DNA of 38,453 nucleotides from Spinellus fusiger (Eukaryota; Mucoromycota; Mucoromycetes; Mucorales; Phycomycetaceae): NCBI GenBank assembly GCA_025094145.1, contig JALLLS010000151.1:1-38453 (forward strand), in the 5' to 3' direction. Numbering within the stretch: position 1 is the stretch's first letter; each line of letters starts with the position of its first letter. This document shows, piece by piece, positions 1 to 10,387 of the stretch. The notes beneath the pieces were generated by a model that was not told the origin of the DNA, did not search any database, and worked only from the letters and a program-made list of their open reading frames with translations. The position numbers and the translations under genes are program-made.

Positions 1-30
1 AGAAAGAGGATTTCTGCCTATACTGGTAAT

Positions 31-417
31 TTAGGAATGCTGCTTCAGCTGTTCCCAAATGGCACCTACAGCATGAAAGTCCTTCTTCACTTGCTCATAC
101 TCAAGGAATAGGAGATCTGTCTCAGATACAACTCCTACCCTGTTTGCAACTTTCGTTATCAGAGCTGCAACTTTAGAGGTCAAGGCCATGTACAATCTAT
201 GTACACTAGTGCTAGCCAAAACTAGACTACTGCACTCATCGTTTGCAGGACACACAACTGAAACCACTGGGGACTCCACCACAGACACAGGGGAAGACTC
301 AAAATCCATGCTTCCCAAGAGGAAAGACAGACTAGCAGGGGACACAGGCTGGACACTCTCATTGAGAGAAACCTTGGAAAAAGGAGACAAGGGAGAAAGA
401 CCAGAGAAGGATGACAT
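31..417 (-). CDS. Unrecognised ORF, possibly a gag N-terminal remnant
   Basis: An open frame of 128 codons, rich in Ser, Val and Leu in its first half, with a more helical second half (ALTSKVAALITKVANRVG). I do not recognise a family. It starts about 25 bases from the LTR-like repeat at 442-611, a position where a retrotransposon gag would begin if that repeat were read on the minus strand. However, TATA placement in that repeat favours the plus strand. No zinc knuckle, protease or other diagnostic motif is visible, and it does not resemble the gag-like pseudogene at 16862-17604. It may be a real but degenerate gag, or a chance ORF in repeat DNA. Confidence 0.25.
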   Translation of the reverse strand: MSSFSGLSPLSPFSKVSLNESVQPVSPASLSFLLGSMDFESSPVSVVESPVVSVVCPANDECSSLVLASTSVHRLYMALTSKVAALITKVANRVGVVSETDLLFLEYEQVKKDFHAVGAIWEQLKQHS

Positions 418-441
418 GTTGGTTTGTAATAAAAAAAGTAT

Positions 442-611
442 TGTTGGAAATGGGTAGACCTGGTCACCTATTTTGGGAGAACTTATTGTAGTAATTCTAT
501 ATATGTAAAAATGTAGAATAGCATAAATAGTGAGAGCAGATGCACACTTTGCATCTTTGAGAAATATACCTTTATTTTACCAAGCACCCCTTTTGCCTCT
601 GATTCTTAACA
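442..611 (+). repeat. LTR-like repeat, TGTTGG...TTAACA (170 bp)
   Basis: Read on plus, it begins TGTTGGAAATGG and ends CTTAACA. It has a TATA-like CATAAATAG about 90 bases before the end, and an end block (TTGAGAAATATACC...CCTTTTGCCTCTG). The same block closes the repeat at 17739-17923 and, inverted, the one at 17656-17738. The end is followed by AGTATCAAAAAG, loosely like the GTATCA primer-binding site found after many copia LTRs. No copia coding region follows, so it is probably a solo LTR or a truncated element. Confidence 0.5.
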
Positions 612-638
612 GTATCAAAAAGATAAGATTAAAAAAAA

Positions 639-792
639 TGTTAAATTCAAAAAGGAATTAATCAGACTCAAGAACAAGATGCTTTTATTAAAACAATTTT
701 GACATGTCTATTTATACTAAATAGACAGGTGACTGTGTTATTGAGAATAATCTATGACTGTTTTAGGATACTTGATAATAATGGCCTGTACA
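639..792 (-). repeat. Probable 3' LTR of the decayed gypsy element (154 bp)
   Basis: On the minus strand it runs TGTACAGG...GAATTTAACA. It contains TATAAATA (709-716) and AATAAA (684-689), the same paired module seen in the LTR at 18955-19531. It lies about 20 bases after the last pol codon, where a 3' LTR belongs. There is no matching 5' LTR before 4605 and no clear polypurine tract, so the boundaries are tentative. Confidence 0.4.
684..716 (-). promoter_or_regulatory. LTR core module: TATAAATA then AATAAA
   Basis: On minus, TATAAATA (716-709) is followed after 19 bases by AATAAA (689-684). The same pair with nearly the same spacing occurs at 18058-18090, 19003-19034 and 26215-26245. Confidence 0.45.
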
Positions 793-814
793 GTAGACTT
801 TAATATGCAGTGTC

Positions 815-2584
815 TTAACTATGAATTACGTTGTAGAAAGGAGACAACTTAATAATTGGTCTGTGACTGCTACCATTGTCTTCATGATTACAACAATCTG
901 GTTTTTGCCATAGATCTGGATCTTCCTGTGTTTCCAAGTTTTTCCCATCTGTAGTTTCTTGGGGATCTTCTTGAGGAATTTCTTCCTGAGGGACTTCTTG
1001 TTGATTTTCTTCTTGACTGCCCTTGGGAGATGTCTCTTCTACAGGTTCTTGGTCTAGTGGTGGTGGGTTGTTCAGTTCAATGGGCTGTGCATCTTCATCC
1101 CAATGGTATGGCATCAAACAATCCCCATGGTAGTTTTTCACCAAGGGTATACCTTTGGTATCACACAGGGAATATACCAGCCTGTCTAGCAATTACCTGG
1201 TATGGTCCAGTTCTTCTCTCCCATTGCTTTGATACATTATATGCCTTTGGTAGAACCTTCACAGACCCCCATTCCCCATGTTCAAACCACCTTGGGTTGA
1301 TGTTCTTGTTTGCCCACTCCAAGGTCTTTCTCCTAGTCATAATCTTCTGCTCCTTAGTAGTTTCCTCTAGCTTTCTCTCCAGCATTTCTAGGTCAAATGT
1401 GTCCTCTTCATGGCTCAGTAATTTGGACTGATTTTGCTTTATAGCAGCAGTACTGTAAAAGCATTCATATGGAGTACACCCTAATGTTCTTGAGGCTGTG
1501 TGTGCATGTGAGGCTACTATTTGTGGTATAAAGTGTGTCCATCCTTTTTCTTCTGGATTTTTAACTATCAGTCTTCTCAGCTTGTCTTTAAAAAGTCTTA
1601 CTGCTATTTCAGCTAGTTCTGACTGAGGATGCATGGCTGAGGCATGTATGTGATGGATCTTCTTTTCCTCTATGAAGGAGACAAATTCACTGAATATAGA
1701 TTGTCTGCCATTATCACTTGTGAGTGTTTTTGGCACACCATACTGTGAGAACCAGTTGTCTTGCAGTGCTTTGATAATTGATCTGGCAGTCATGTCTGCT
1801 ACAGGATACACTTCAAAGTAACCATTGCCTGAATCAATGATAGCTAGAGTGTATACTTCAGGGTCTCCATCATCTCCAATGTACAATAGATCAATGTAGA
1901 CATGTTCTCATGGATCATTCAATGTTGAAGTGCTCATGGGAGTATACAACCTCTGCTGTACAGCATTCATTTGACAAGTGTGGTAACTTTTCACAACTTT
2001 ATGATTTCACACAATCCTTTGCTCCACACCCTTTCTCTGACATAGGCTGCAGTTCTTGCAATGCCTGTATGGGCCAATGTCTTATAAGTATCCTTTACCC
2101 ACTTTCTTGCAAGGCTTCTAGTGATTACAGGTACCCAAGTGCTCATTGCTCCTATGGCATGAGTTGGCACTTGCCACTGTAGGACTTCGTTATATATTCT
2201 TATTAGTGAGATCTCCATGTCTGGAGTAGGCATTTCTTGAGTCTCCCTTATCCTAGCTAGGTTTTTCCAGCACATGATTGTTGGATCTTCTTGTGCTTTG
2301 TGTACCAGATAGTATGGGCTGTAGAGGTCTCTGAGTGCTGCAGCATGATATGCCATGGTCCCTTCTGCATCACCATCATGCATATGTTCATTTTCTGGGT
2401 CACCATTACCATCACTGTCACTGTCACTGCTTTTGTTTGGAACATAGTTAGGGTCCTCTTCTTCATCTACGTTTTCTGGATACTCTTGATCATCCCAAGA
2501 TACTAATCTCTCAAACTCATTATCTACCATTGTATGCTCTTTCACACCAAAAGCTCCAATAATTTTTTTTGTCCATGTCTTCAA
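815..2584 (-). pseudogene. Ty3/gypsy integrase, decayed
   Basis: This is the C-terminal third of the pol region. First comes an acidic linker (EEEDPNYVPNKSSDSDSD), then a zinc-finger segment (LAHTGIARTAAYVRERVW...TCQMN) damaged by a frameshift near 1990. The catalytic core follows: HVYIDLL (first Asp), TSDNGRQSIFSEF (second Asp) and HPQSELAE (Glu). The core is preceded by an in-frame TGA near 1912, where relatives usually have Trp. A further frameshift near 1165-1192 joins GPYQVIARQ to GIPLVKNYHGDCLMPYH, the usual C-terminal integrase segment, ending in a Glu/Pro/Gln-rich tail (PQEEIPQEDPQE). The integrase lies after RNase H, which defines Ty3/gypsy order. It is not functional in this copy. 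Confidence 0.85.
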
Positions 2585-2861
2585 TCCTTTTTCTCTTTGA
2601 TGTTTTTTGTCTGTCTAGTACTCAAGAGAGCCAATCTGCTATCAACTGTGTTTCTCCTGAGCAATGAACCACCATGTCTTGGTGTACTCCTAGACTACTC
2701 AACTTGGCATGGAATCTTGAGAGGTCATCCCTACAATGTTTGCTCTTGTGAGTGAAGAGTCCCAGTGCTGTTGTAGCATATGTTTATATTGTGAGGTTGC
2801 TGCATCCTTCCAAGTAGGGGTAGAAATGGTTTACAACTGCCACCATTCCATAGGCTTCTCT

Positions 2862-3796
2862 CTAGCCTGGATGTCTGCTCCCTTGTGCTCCATCAAATGC
2901 CTTTGAATAATAGGCCACTGGGGCCACATTTTCCTGATCAGGGGTAGGGTGTGTCCATAGTACTGCTCCTATGCCTGACTCAGCAGCATCTACACGTAAT
3001 GTTAGGGGTGCTCCCATCTTAGGCACAACTAGATGCTTTGTGTTGGTAAGTGCATTCTTCAAGGCTACCCAGCTAGGTTTTAGGTCTTCTTTATCCTTTT
3101 TGCTCAAACGTGTCTTCTTCCCCAATAGTTTGTAAAATGGAAGGAGTATGGACTGGGACCAAGGTAAGTGTTCACTAATGGCATTGATGCCCCCATACAT
3201 CTTCTGTATGCCTTTCATGGTCACTAGCATATCAAGTGATAAGAGATGTTCTATTCTGTGGTCTGGTACTTTCCAATCACTATCACTGCTCCATTCTCTT
3301 CCTAGAACTGCTACCATATCTTTCCCAAAGAAAATACTCTTTTCATGTTGATCAGAAGGTTTACATCTAAGAAACAACAAATTACTTCACTGACATCATC
3401 AATGTGCTCTTTCTCATTTCCATTGGTGGACTTCAAATATATATTATCAATATATATCAGTAGGTTTTGTTGGATGTTCTTTGCTTTTGATAAGACATGT
3501 TGCAAGAAAGCCTGGGCTATTGCCAGTGATTCTGAGTTTTTTTGAACTAAGCGTTTTGTTCTTAATTTTCCTATGCTGCCTCCATCAAAGGTCCAGTAGT
3601 CTTGCACCTCTTTATTCAGACAAATTGCAGTGAAAAAGGAGGCTAGGTCTAAGGATGTCAGTATTTTTGTGTCTCTCACAAACAGTGAACATTCCATTGG
3701 GGTAGGCAATTGTAGCCCCACCTTCTTCATGTTGAGTGAGCTGTTTGAGCTATTGTCAAAGAGTACACAGTGGTCAGTAGTCCCAGGTTTCTCCAC
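2862..3796 (-). pseudogene. Ty3/gypsy reverse transcriptase and RNase H, decayed
   Basis: Two overlapping frames make up the polymerase. The upstream one carries LTSLDLASFFTAICL (RT motif A) and LLIYIDNIYLKSTNG, where the catalytic YxDD reads YIDN, so the second Asp is lost. The downstream frame carries the thumb and connection, then LRVDAAESGIGAVLWT, the start of gypsy RNase H (normally TDAS.xGxGAVL), and APVAYYSKAFD. The C-terminal part of RNase H, between about 2590 and 2860, is too scrambled to read. The switch between the two frames is near 3311-3380, and the frame also shifts from the upstream segment near 3727-3796. Confidence 0.85.
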
Positions 3797-4605
3797 AGAA
3801 AAATAGGGACTTGAGCATGTGTTTTCCCTGGCTCATCAATGCCATACTCAATGCATTTTTCCACAAACTTCTCTCTGGATTTGTAGGCTGCTCCTCCAAG
3901 CATGTGTTGTGCTACAAAGAGAATCTTAGCTTTATCCTTCATAGGTGGCATGATCAGAGCATATGCAGCAGGTGGAGGGCATCCACTGGGGTATTCTCTT
4001 AGTGCTGCCTTGTGCATGACCAGTGTATCCAGCAACAATTCTATTGTTTCTTCTTTGCAATGTGTTACTAGCCTTGATGCAATATTTTCTCTGGAAACTT
4101 CAGGATACATTGAATTATATCTCTTGTACACTTCATCCCTCAATTCAGTGAAGTATCTATCAGGAAGTCCTATGGCAACTTGCATCTTTTTTTGTACAAC
4201 AGGGGCCTTCTTGTGTTCACCTTCTACTGGAAGTTCTTTATCAGATTCTGTGGCCAATTCATAAGTTGCTTGAATATCTTGTTTCTTTTCAGCAGCAATG
4301 CTATTCAGAAGAAAACCCATTGCTTCCAGTGACTTTGATCCTACAAGCAACTCCAATCTTGCCTTAAAATTGACTACTATGTGCTGTGTCCAACAACCAG
4401 GGCTTCCATTTATTTTCATTTTCACACCTGTATGTCCCAGGGCAGTATACACATGCTGGTTCCACAAGGAGAGTAGTTTTAGTAGTGCTTCTGTCTTTAC
4501 ATTTAATCCCAGGCAATTTGCTGCCTCTTTTGTGATTAGGTTTGCAGCTGCCCTTTGGTCAGCCACTGCATATATCTCCTTTCCTCCAATCTCAACCTTA
4601 GGCAA
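3727..4605 (-). pseudogene. Ty3/gypsy protease and RT N-terminal segment
   Basis: A 292-codon open frame. Residues 14-35 (AVADQRAAANLITKEAANC) match the retroviral-type aspartic protease layout A-x-x-D-[ST]-G-A-x-x-N-x-I, but the active-site D-T/S-G reads D-Q-R, so the enzyme would be dead. A linker follows. From about residue 200 (ALREYPSGCPPPAAYALIMPP) there is a stretch that could be the connection to the reverse transcriptase, which continues in another frame from about 3796. No gag is present upstream. A mariner lies 280 bases away, so the 5' half of this retroelement is missing. Confidence 0.6.
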
Positions 4606-4885
4606 AGTTACTCAGTGTAGGTTATGATCTCTCTTATTTTGATGGCACTTAATATATCTAGTACTAGATTTCATTTTATTTGTGGCAAAAGAACTGTAAT
4701 GTAGGGCAATGCAAGATCTTAGGAGGCTAGTAGGTCTCAAAGTGAGGTTGTTATGGACACAGGTTTCTTGGGACAGATAGTATGCTTGAGGATGTACTGT
4801 GGTAGTCCTGATACAGAGGTATCTGAACAATAGAGAGACTTGGCAGGTGTAGAATGTGGCCAAGTGAGGTAGTGTACTTGTAATA
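4606..4885. other. Unassigned spacer between gypsy pol and mariner
   Basis: There is no recognisable gene or repeat. An ORF at 4612-4920 runs into the mariner terminal repeat and has no family features. The left TA target dinucleotide of the mariner is 4884-4885. Confidence 0.4.
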
Positions 4886-4915
4886 CAGTGGCTCCTAACA
4901 AAACAATGGTATTTT
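4886..4915. repeat. Mariner left terminal inverted repeat
   Basis: 30 bp starting CAGTGGCTCCTAAC and ending GGTATTTT. It is the exact reverse complement of 6181-6210. Confidence 0.95.
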
Positions 4916-5062
4916 TTCATACCCCAGTATAATTCTGCAATAGGAAATACTTATTCTTTATCATAAAAACATACATTAAACACACAGTAGAGACTTGTAA
5001 ATTGGATGAAGTATAAAGAAGGTCAACAGAATAATAAATACAAATTTATTGGGTGGAAACCC

Positions 5063-6104
5063 TTAATATTTGGTGCTTCCACCCTTGGCCTCAATGACAG
5101 CCCTACATCTCTAATGCATGCTGGCAATGAGGGTGTCTGTGGTGTCCTTGGGAATTTTTTCCCATTCTTCCAACAGAAGCACCTCCAAATCTTGAAGAGT
5201 ACTTCTTGGGGTCATCCTCTTCCTAATGGCCCTGTCAAGCACCTCCCAAAAATGTTCTATTGGGTTCAGGTTGGGGCTTTGTGAGGGCCACCCCTCCATA
5301 GTGACAATGCTCTCCTGTGCCTTCCACAACCTGGACTCTTTGCTTTTATGACAGCTAGCATTGTCTTTTCGAAGAACATAATCTACCTCTGGATTCAGTG
5401 CTTTGAGTTGAGCCAGCTCAGGGCAGTATTCCTTTTTTAAGATCTCAATGTATCCTCTACTGTCTATACTGCCCTTCACAGGTGCCAATCTCCCAACACC
5501 TTCACCAGAGAAAGATCCCCACACCATCACACTACCACCACCAAACTTCATGGTGGGCTTGATGTTCTTTGGGAGCAGTCCTTCCTTCTTTCTTTGCACC
5601 ACTCTGTTGCAGTTGTTGGTCCTCATCAGTTAGTACTTTGACTCATTGGACCAGAGGACTGTCTTCCAGTCTTCCTCAGTCCAATGGGGTGGGTCTTAGC
5701 CCAAGCAAGTATCAACTTCATGTGCTTAGTAGTGAGAGAAGGTTTCTTGACCACCCTGCAAGAAAACAGACCAAGCTTCCTCATCAATTTTCTAAAAGTG
5801 TTCATGGACACTTGGGTAGTCATCTGCCTGCAAAGCTGATTTATTGTCTGGAATGAATCTCTTACCACTTTGCAAGCAACTTCTCTCTTGTCCTTCTCCT
5901 TCAGAATGGGCTTGTGCCCAGTGCTCTTTTTGGCCTTGAAACAGACTGTTGACTAACTCCAAACCTAGCAGAAATGGCAGCCTGGCTGGTCCCATTTATG
6001 GTGGCCTTGTGAGCAATGAGACATCAGGTGAAGTCATCAATATTCTTCTTTCTGTTCCCAAGAGGTCTCATGGGTTGTTTGGTGGTGTTAGATGAGGTAG
6101 ACAT
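5063..6104 (-). pseudogene. Tc1/mariner transposase, frameshifted
   Basis: About 345 codons from ATG at 6102-6104 to TAA at 5063-5065, the usual Tc1 length. The N-terminal helix-turn-helix part (TSQAAISARFGVSQQSVSR) is interrupted by a TGA. The middle reads FRKLMRKLGLFSC...LAWAK. After a frameshift comes HWTEEDWKTVLWSNES, where the first catalytic Asp (WSDES in relatives) is Asn, followed by TAA. The longest intact frame (5111-5626) holds GGGSVMVWGSFS, DNASCHKS (second Asp) and WPSQSPNLNPIEHFW (Glu). I count 35 residues between the last two acidic residues, so DD35E rather than the Tc1 DD34E. A TAG at 5111-5113 separates the conserved tail (RCRAVIEAKGG). Confidence 0.9.
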
Positions 6105-6180
6105 TAGAGTGGAAAAGCAATAAATGAAGAATGTTTAATAAAAAAAGAATTTTTAAGGGTGAAATTATGGTCTGAATTTG

Positions 6181-6210
6181 AAAATACCATTGTTTTGTTA
6201 GGAGCCACTG
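6181..6210. repeat. Mariner right terminal inverted repeat
   Basis: It ends ...GGAGCCACTG followed by TA. The last four bases (ACTG) are also part of the LINE-1 target duplication at 6207-6221. Confidence 0.95.
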
Positions 6211-6221
6211 TATATAGAACC
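6207..6221. repeat. LINE-1 left target-site duplication (15 bp)
   Basis: ACTGTATATAGAACC, identical to 11234-11248. The first four bases are the end of the mariner inverted repeat, so LINE-1 is younger than the mariner. Confidence 0.85.
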
Positions 6222-6488
6222 CGAGGGCTCTTTTGCATAATAAATATTACCCCAAAGAGTTATAATAAAATCTACAGCAAACATTACAATCACCCATCCG
6301 TCAACACCAACACCCCCTGCCACCTATATCACACTGGATCCATTAACCACGGACCCCACCTCAGCACCACCCCCAAACCCTTTGAGTTTGGCCTTACCAA
6401 CGTCCCCACCACCTACAACATCCCTAAAAGCAGAAAAGAAAAACTGCTTGCCAAATGCACCCAAGCAAGAACCAACAAGGAGAACAAA

Positions 6489-7433
6489 ATGTCCAAGGTG
6501 GAAAAGGCCAACACCCATGCCCAACAAATGCTGCAGATGATGGTGGCAATCCAAAAACAGATGGAGATCTTTGGACTCCATATCCAGGAACTGGAGGCCC
6601 AATTGAAGGCCAAGGATGCAATTATTGCATCCCTCCAGGCTCAGGCCACTACCAGCACCACCAACACCACCACCACTGCCACCCCTGCCACCCCTGCCAA
6701 GCAGGACAACTCGACTGCTGCTTCAAAGCATGCCCCAACCTCCACACCCACACCCACACCCACCACCTATGCCAGCATGGCAAAGAAGAACCCCCAGGCC
6801 AAGAAGCCTACAAAGGCCAAAGCAGTGCTTAAGGCACAAGCAGTACGTGCCTTGCAGGAGCCCACTGGACCCTCAGTGTACGAATTTGTATATGTCCCTT
6901 GCTGCCGATACCTTAAGTATGGCCAGGTCCGCAAGATGTTGGGATTGTTGAAGATCCAACAGTCACAGATCATTGACATCCACTTCCTGGCAAGGGGAAC
7001 ACTTGCACTGCTGGTCCACAGCAGCTACAAGAAGGAACTTGAGGAGCACCTTGAGAAGCTTAAGATCAGTCCAGTGAAGGACTTCAACCCTGTGTCCACT
7101 GCAGTCATTGCAGACCCAAAGCTCCAAGGGGAAACCAACAGTACCAAGGCTGCAAAGGCCCAGGAACTCTTTGACCAGAGAGTGTCAAACACCTGTCTTC
7201 GTTCCCTCACCCACTTAGGGTACAGCATTGCTTGCCACTTTGGCTCTGGTAATGCCACTCCCCGCCTCTCTGCCACTGCCTTTGAGAAGCTCTTGGCAGA
7301 TCTCAAGGCCAAGACCCCAGTTGCCAGCTGCCCCGCCACCCTTGAAGAAGAGGCCATCCAGGCATTTGGATCAGGCTCAGCTATGGAAGAAGATGAGGGA
7401 GACACCCAAAACATCCACCAAGAAGAATTATGA
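6489..7433 (+). CDS. LINE-1 ORF1: RNA-binding/chaperone-type protein
   Basis: The frame is open from 6159, inside the mariner, but the first Met within LINE-1 is at 6489 (MSKVEKANTHAQQML), giving 314 residues. Residues 1-50 are heptad-like (MMVAIQKQMEIFGLHIQELEAQLKAKDAIIASL), a coiled coil suited to the trimers formed by LINE ORF1 proteins. A Thr/Pro/Ala-rich linker follows, then a Lys-rich stretch (MAKKNPQAKKPTKAKAVLK). The conserved core is YVPCCRYLKYGQVRKMLGLL...TLALLVHSSY, which matches the ORF1 cores of LINE-A and LINE-B. There is no zinc knuckle. Its stop TGA overlaps the ORF2 ATG (ATGA, 7430-7433). The product probably binds element RNA. Confidence 0.7.
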   Translation: MSKVEKANTHAQQMLQMMVAIQKQMEIFGLHIQELEAQLKAKDAIIASLQAQATTSTTNTTTTATPATPAKQDNSTAASKHAPTSTPTPTPTTYASMAKKNPQAKKPTKAKAVLKAQAVRALQEPTGPSVYEFVYVPCCRYLKYGQVRKMLGLLKIQQSQIIDIHFLARGTLALLVHSSYKKELEEHLEKLKISPVKDFNPVSTAVIADPKLQGETNSTKAAKAQELFDQRVSNTCLRSLTHLGYSIACHFGSGNATPRLSATAFEKLLADLKAKTPVASCPATLEEEAIQAFGSGSAMEEDEGDTQNIHQEEL

Positions 7434-10387
7434 ATAGACTGAAGATTGGTCTATTGAATGCCTGTGGAATCAGGCCCAAACTGGTAAACGTTCTGAATGT
7501 GTGTGTGCAGAATGATATTGATATACTTTTAGTGACAGAGACTTTCCTGACCAAAGACATGCAAATGTTGAGGTGCCCCTGGATACAAATACACAACTAT
7601 GCTACAGCCCATGGTGATGCTGGACAAGGTTTTGATGGAGTTTTGTTCTTTATTCATCTGACTTTCCTTACCATGTACATTCCTTACCAATTACTAATCC
7701 TTTTGTGGTCTCCTGTAGGATTGGCCCATATATACTCCATGGTCTGTACCTACCTCCAAGGCTGTTGTCTAGTGAGGCTGCGGAAAGGTTGAATTCACTA
7801 CCCATAGATGACTTCACACTTGTCCTTGGTGACCTGAATACACGTTTATGCCACCTGACTGGAGATCATGGCATAAATGACAGACATGTGGGATTTGAAG
7901 ACTGGATCTGCCATCAGGATCTAACCTTGTGGAACTCAGAGTTGGCATTTGGCTTGCCTACATATGAGCAAATTCTAGCAGATGGCTGTTGGTTTGCTAG
8001 CATTATTGACCTGTTCCTGTCAAGAAGCTACAACTTCTCCAAAGTGTGCTTGCACATTAGGGACGATCTGACATTAGGTTCAGACCACCACTTGTGTGAG
8101 CTGTCCTTTCAGCCAGTGCTCATGCCACCACTCATGACAGAAACTGCTGTCCATTGCCTCTGGAGACCGTAACGTTTAAACAAACAAACAGTCTGTGACC
8201 AGTACAAGCAATGTTTTGCAGAGAACATAGGTGAACTGCAAAGAGAGATCCAAAAAATATTAGAAGACAAAACCCTGTTGTGCTCTGTTAAGATGGAGGA
8301 CTTTGCTGAGAGACTCAATGAGTCAATCTACAAGGCCCTGGATGATAGCATAGGGTGCACACAATCCCATCCAAAAGCTTGGAAAAGCTACTGGAATGCT
8401 GATCTACAACAGTTAGCTGATTGTTGTCAAGAACTTTATTGTTTTAGACAACAGGTAGGCAATGATATTGAATGCATTGAAGCCTACTGCTTGTATGAGG
8501 AAGCGTGTTTAGCTTTGAAAAAGGCTATAAGGCAAGCACAACAACAAACCTGGCATGTATTTTGTGATAAAGTCCGTAAGGGCTTAACAGAGATGACAAG
8601 TGCTGTGAAAGGAATGAGGCTGCAGAGACGTTTGCAATTTCCCTGTCATCTCCAGAGGGCCCTTGGCATGCTGCCAATTGCATGATTGACCACCTAGAGA
8701 GTGTGTTTGGCGGATCTATGGAAAGACAGGAGCGTCAGGAGTTTACTCTCCAAGACAATCCAGTCCCATGGGACATAGACTTTATTCACTCTGCTATTCA
8801 AAAGATGCCAAATCGAAAAGCACCAGGCATTGATCATATTAGAGCAGAAATGCTCAAACCCCTAGTTTGAGTGCTAGTGCCTCTGTTACATCAGATCTTC
8901 ACATTGTGTTGGAGATGGTTGTGGATGCCTGTGGCCTGGAGAACAGCACAGGTGGTACCTATTTACAAAAACAAAGGAGAGCAGGATGACCCTAGTAACT
9001 ATTGGCCTATTAGCTTGACATTGGTGTTTCATAAGCTCTTAGAAAGATGTATAGCTGGGGAGCTCCTTTCAACCATGCCTGCATTGGACATGGCTCAAGG
9101 TGGATTTTGCACTCATTGTGGAACTCTAGACCAGGCCCTCTGTCTCCACAAACTTATGGGGTTGTACGCTGCCCAAGGATCAGGAGAGCAGGATCCAAAG
9201 CCTCCAGTTGTTGTCTTCCTAGATATTAAAGCTGCATATGATAGTGTGGAATGCTCTGTCATATGGGAGTTGCTGATGCCCTTTGTGTCTCAGCCATTGC
9301 TCTTGCTACTACAGAATTTGTTTGATGACATTGTGGTGAATGTGATTCTGAAAAATGTAGCATCCTGGGACATTGTACCTAAACGGGAGTCTTACAGGGT
9401 AGTATTCTTTCTCCATTTCTTTATTCTATTTTCATTGATACTCTTCCATGTTTCTTGAGGTTTGCTTTGGTATCCCCAATACTGGTTGGTATGCACCCAC
9501 CTACCATGGGACGGTCCATTAATCTCTGTGTTCAAAATCCTTTCTCTTTTGCTTCCCCACAGGCAACTGTTCACACATTGCTTGACAAGTTACAGAATTC
9601 CCTTCACAATCCTTTTCCTACTTCTACAGTTTTGGATGACTCTTCTGAGTCATCAGATTCCTCTTACAGTCCATCTCATGTCACTGTTACTTGGGCTCCT
9701 GTGAATTGTTTGTTGTATGCTGATGATGTGGCTCTTATGGGCTGCCCAGAAGATATACATTGAATGCTGGCACTTGCCAAAATTCACTTGACCCTCCTTG
9801 GTTATTAATGGAGTCCCTCCAAATGTGAAGTACTCAATGCCCCAGCCAATGTGCCATTTTACCTCTATGGCAACAAGCTTCCAACCTGTGATACTTTCAA
9901 GTACCTTGGTATCCCCTTTTCACATCAAGGTATTAACCAAGATGCACTTTTCTCACACTCAAAAGTCAAGGCAATTACAGTAATGCAAAAGCTGAGAGGA
10001 ATGGGTGTAAACATGTATGGCTTTGGGATTACAGCAGCCCTAAGAGCATATACTGTTTTTGTTTGGCCTATCCTTGAGTATGGGTTGGCTATTTTTAATG
10101 TCAATAGACTAGGCATCTGCCCACTACAAATCTGTCAGTCTGCTTGTCTGAGACTTTGTCTTGCTAGATCTGCTACTGCTAGGTTTGGAACAATCCAGGT
10201 TGTCCAATTAGCTGCCCTCCCTAACATGTACTCTTGTTTTCTTTATCTGCAAGCCAAATTTGTTGAGCGCACAGCTACCCTTCCTGAAGACACCCTCCTC
10301 TGGTGCCTTGTCCCACAGCTTGAAGCACCCCAGAGTAAAGCCAGATGGATTAAGCTATGTGGCAATATACTCTGGCAAAATGCTTAA
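7430..10387 (+). pseudogene. LINE-1 ORF2: APE endonuclease and reverse transcriptase, broken
   Basis: It starts ATGAATAGA at 7430 (MNRLKIGLLNACGIRPK). The endonuclease spans about 7430-8172: DILLVTETFL, then after a frameshift near 7705-7790 LVLGDLNTRL, IIDLFLSRS and TLGSDHHLCELSF. A TAA at 8170 follows. The RT spans about 8680-10100: NRKAPGIDHIRAEMLKPL, a TGA at 8868, FLDIKAAYDSVE (motif A), LLYADDVALMG (intact catalytic YADD) and YLGIPFSHQGI. There are frameshifts near 8685 and 9458, a TGA at 9761-9763 and a nearby TAA. Between motif B and YADD there is a Ser-rich insert of about 60 residues (LDDSSESSDSSYSP). Traces of the C-terminal domain may run to about 10928. Confidence 0.85.

Larger units (their letters stand above)
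4886..6210 (-). mobile_element. Tc1/mariner-type DNA transposon, 1325 bp
   Basis: The element is bounded by perfect 30-bp inverted repeats (4886-4915 and 6181-6210), which begin CAGTGGCTCC on the outside. It is flanked by TA on both sides (4884-4885 and 6211-6212), the classic Tc1/mariner target duplication. The transposase gene lies on the minus strand. Intact termini with a broken gene mean it could at most be mobilised in trans. LINE-1 later inserted exactly at its right border. Confidence 0.95.

Noticed and set aside
2291..2506. Plus-strand hydrophobic ORF over the gypsy integrase linker
   Set aside because: It is antisense to an acidic Asp/Ser-rich linker, which gives artificial hydrophobic residues in the complement.
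6650..6760. CACCAC/CACCCA-type repeat as a CRISPR-like or telomeric array
   Set aside because: It is the Thr/Pro-rich linker of LINE-1 ORF1; units are irregular and there are no spacers.
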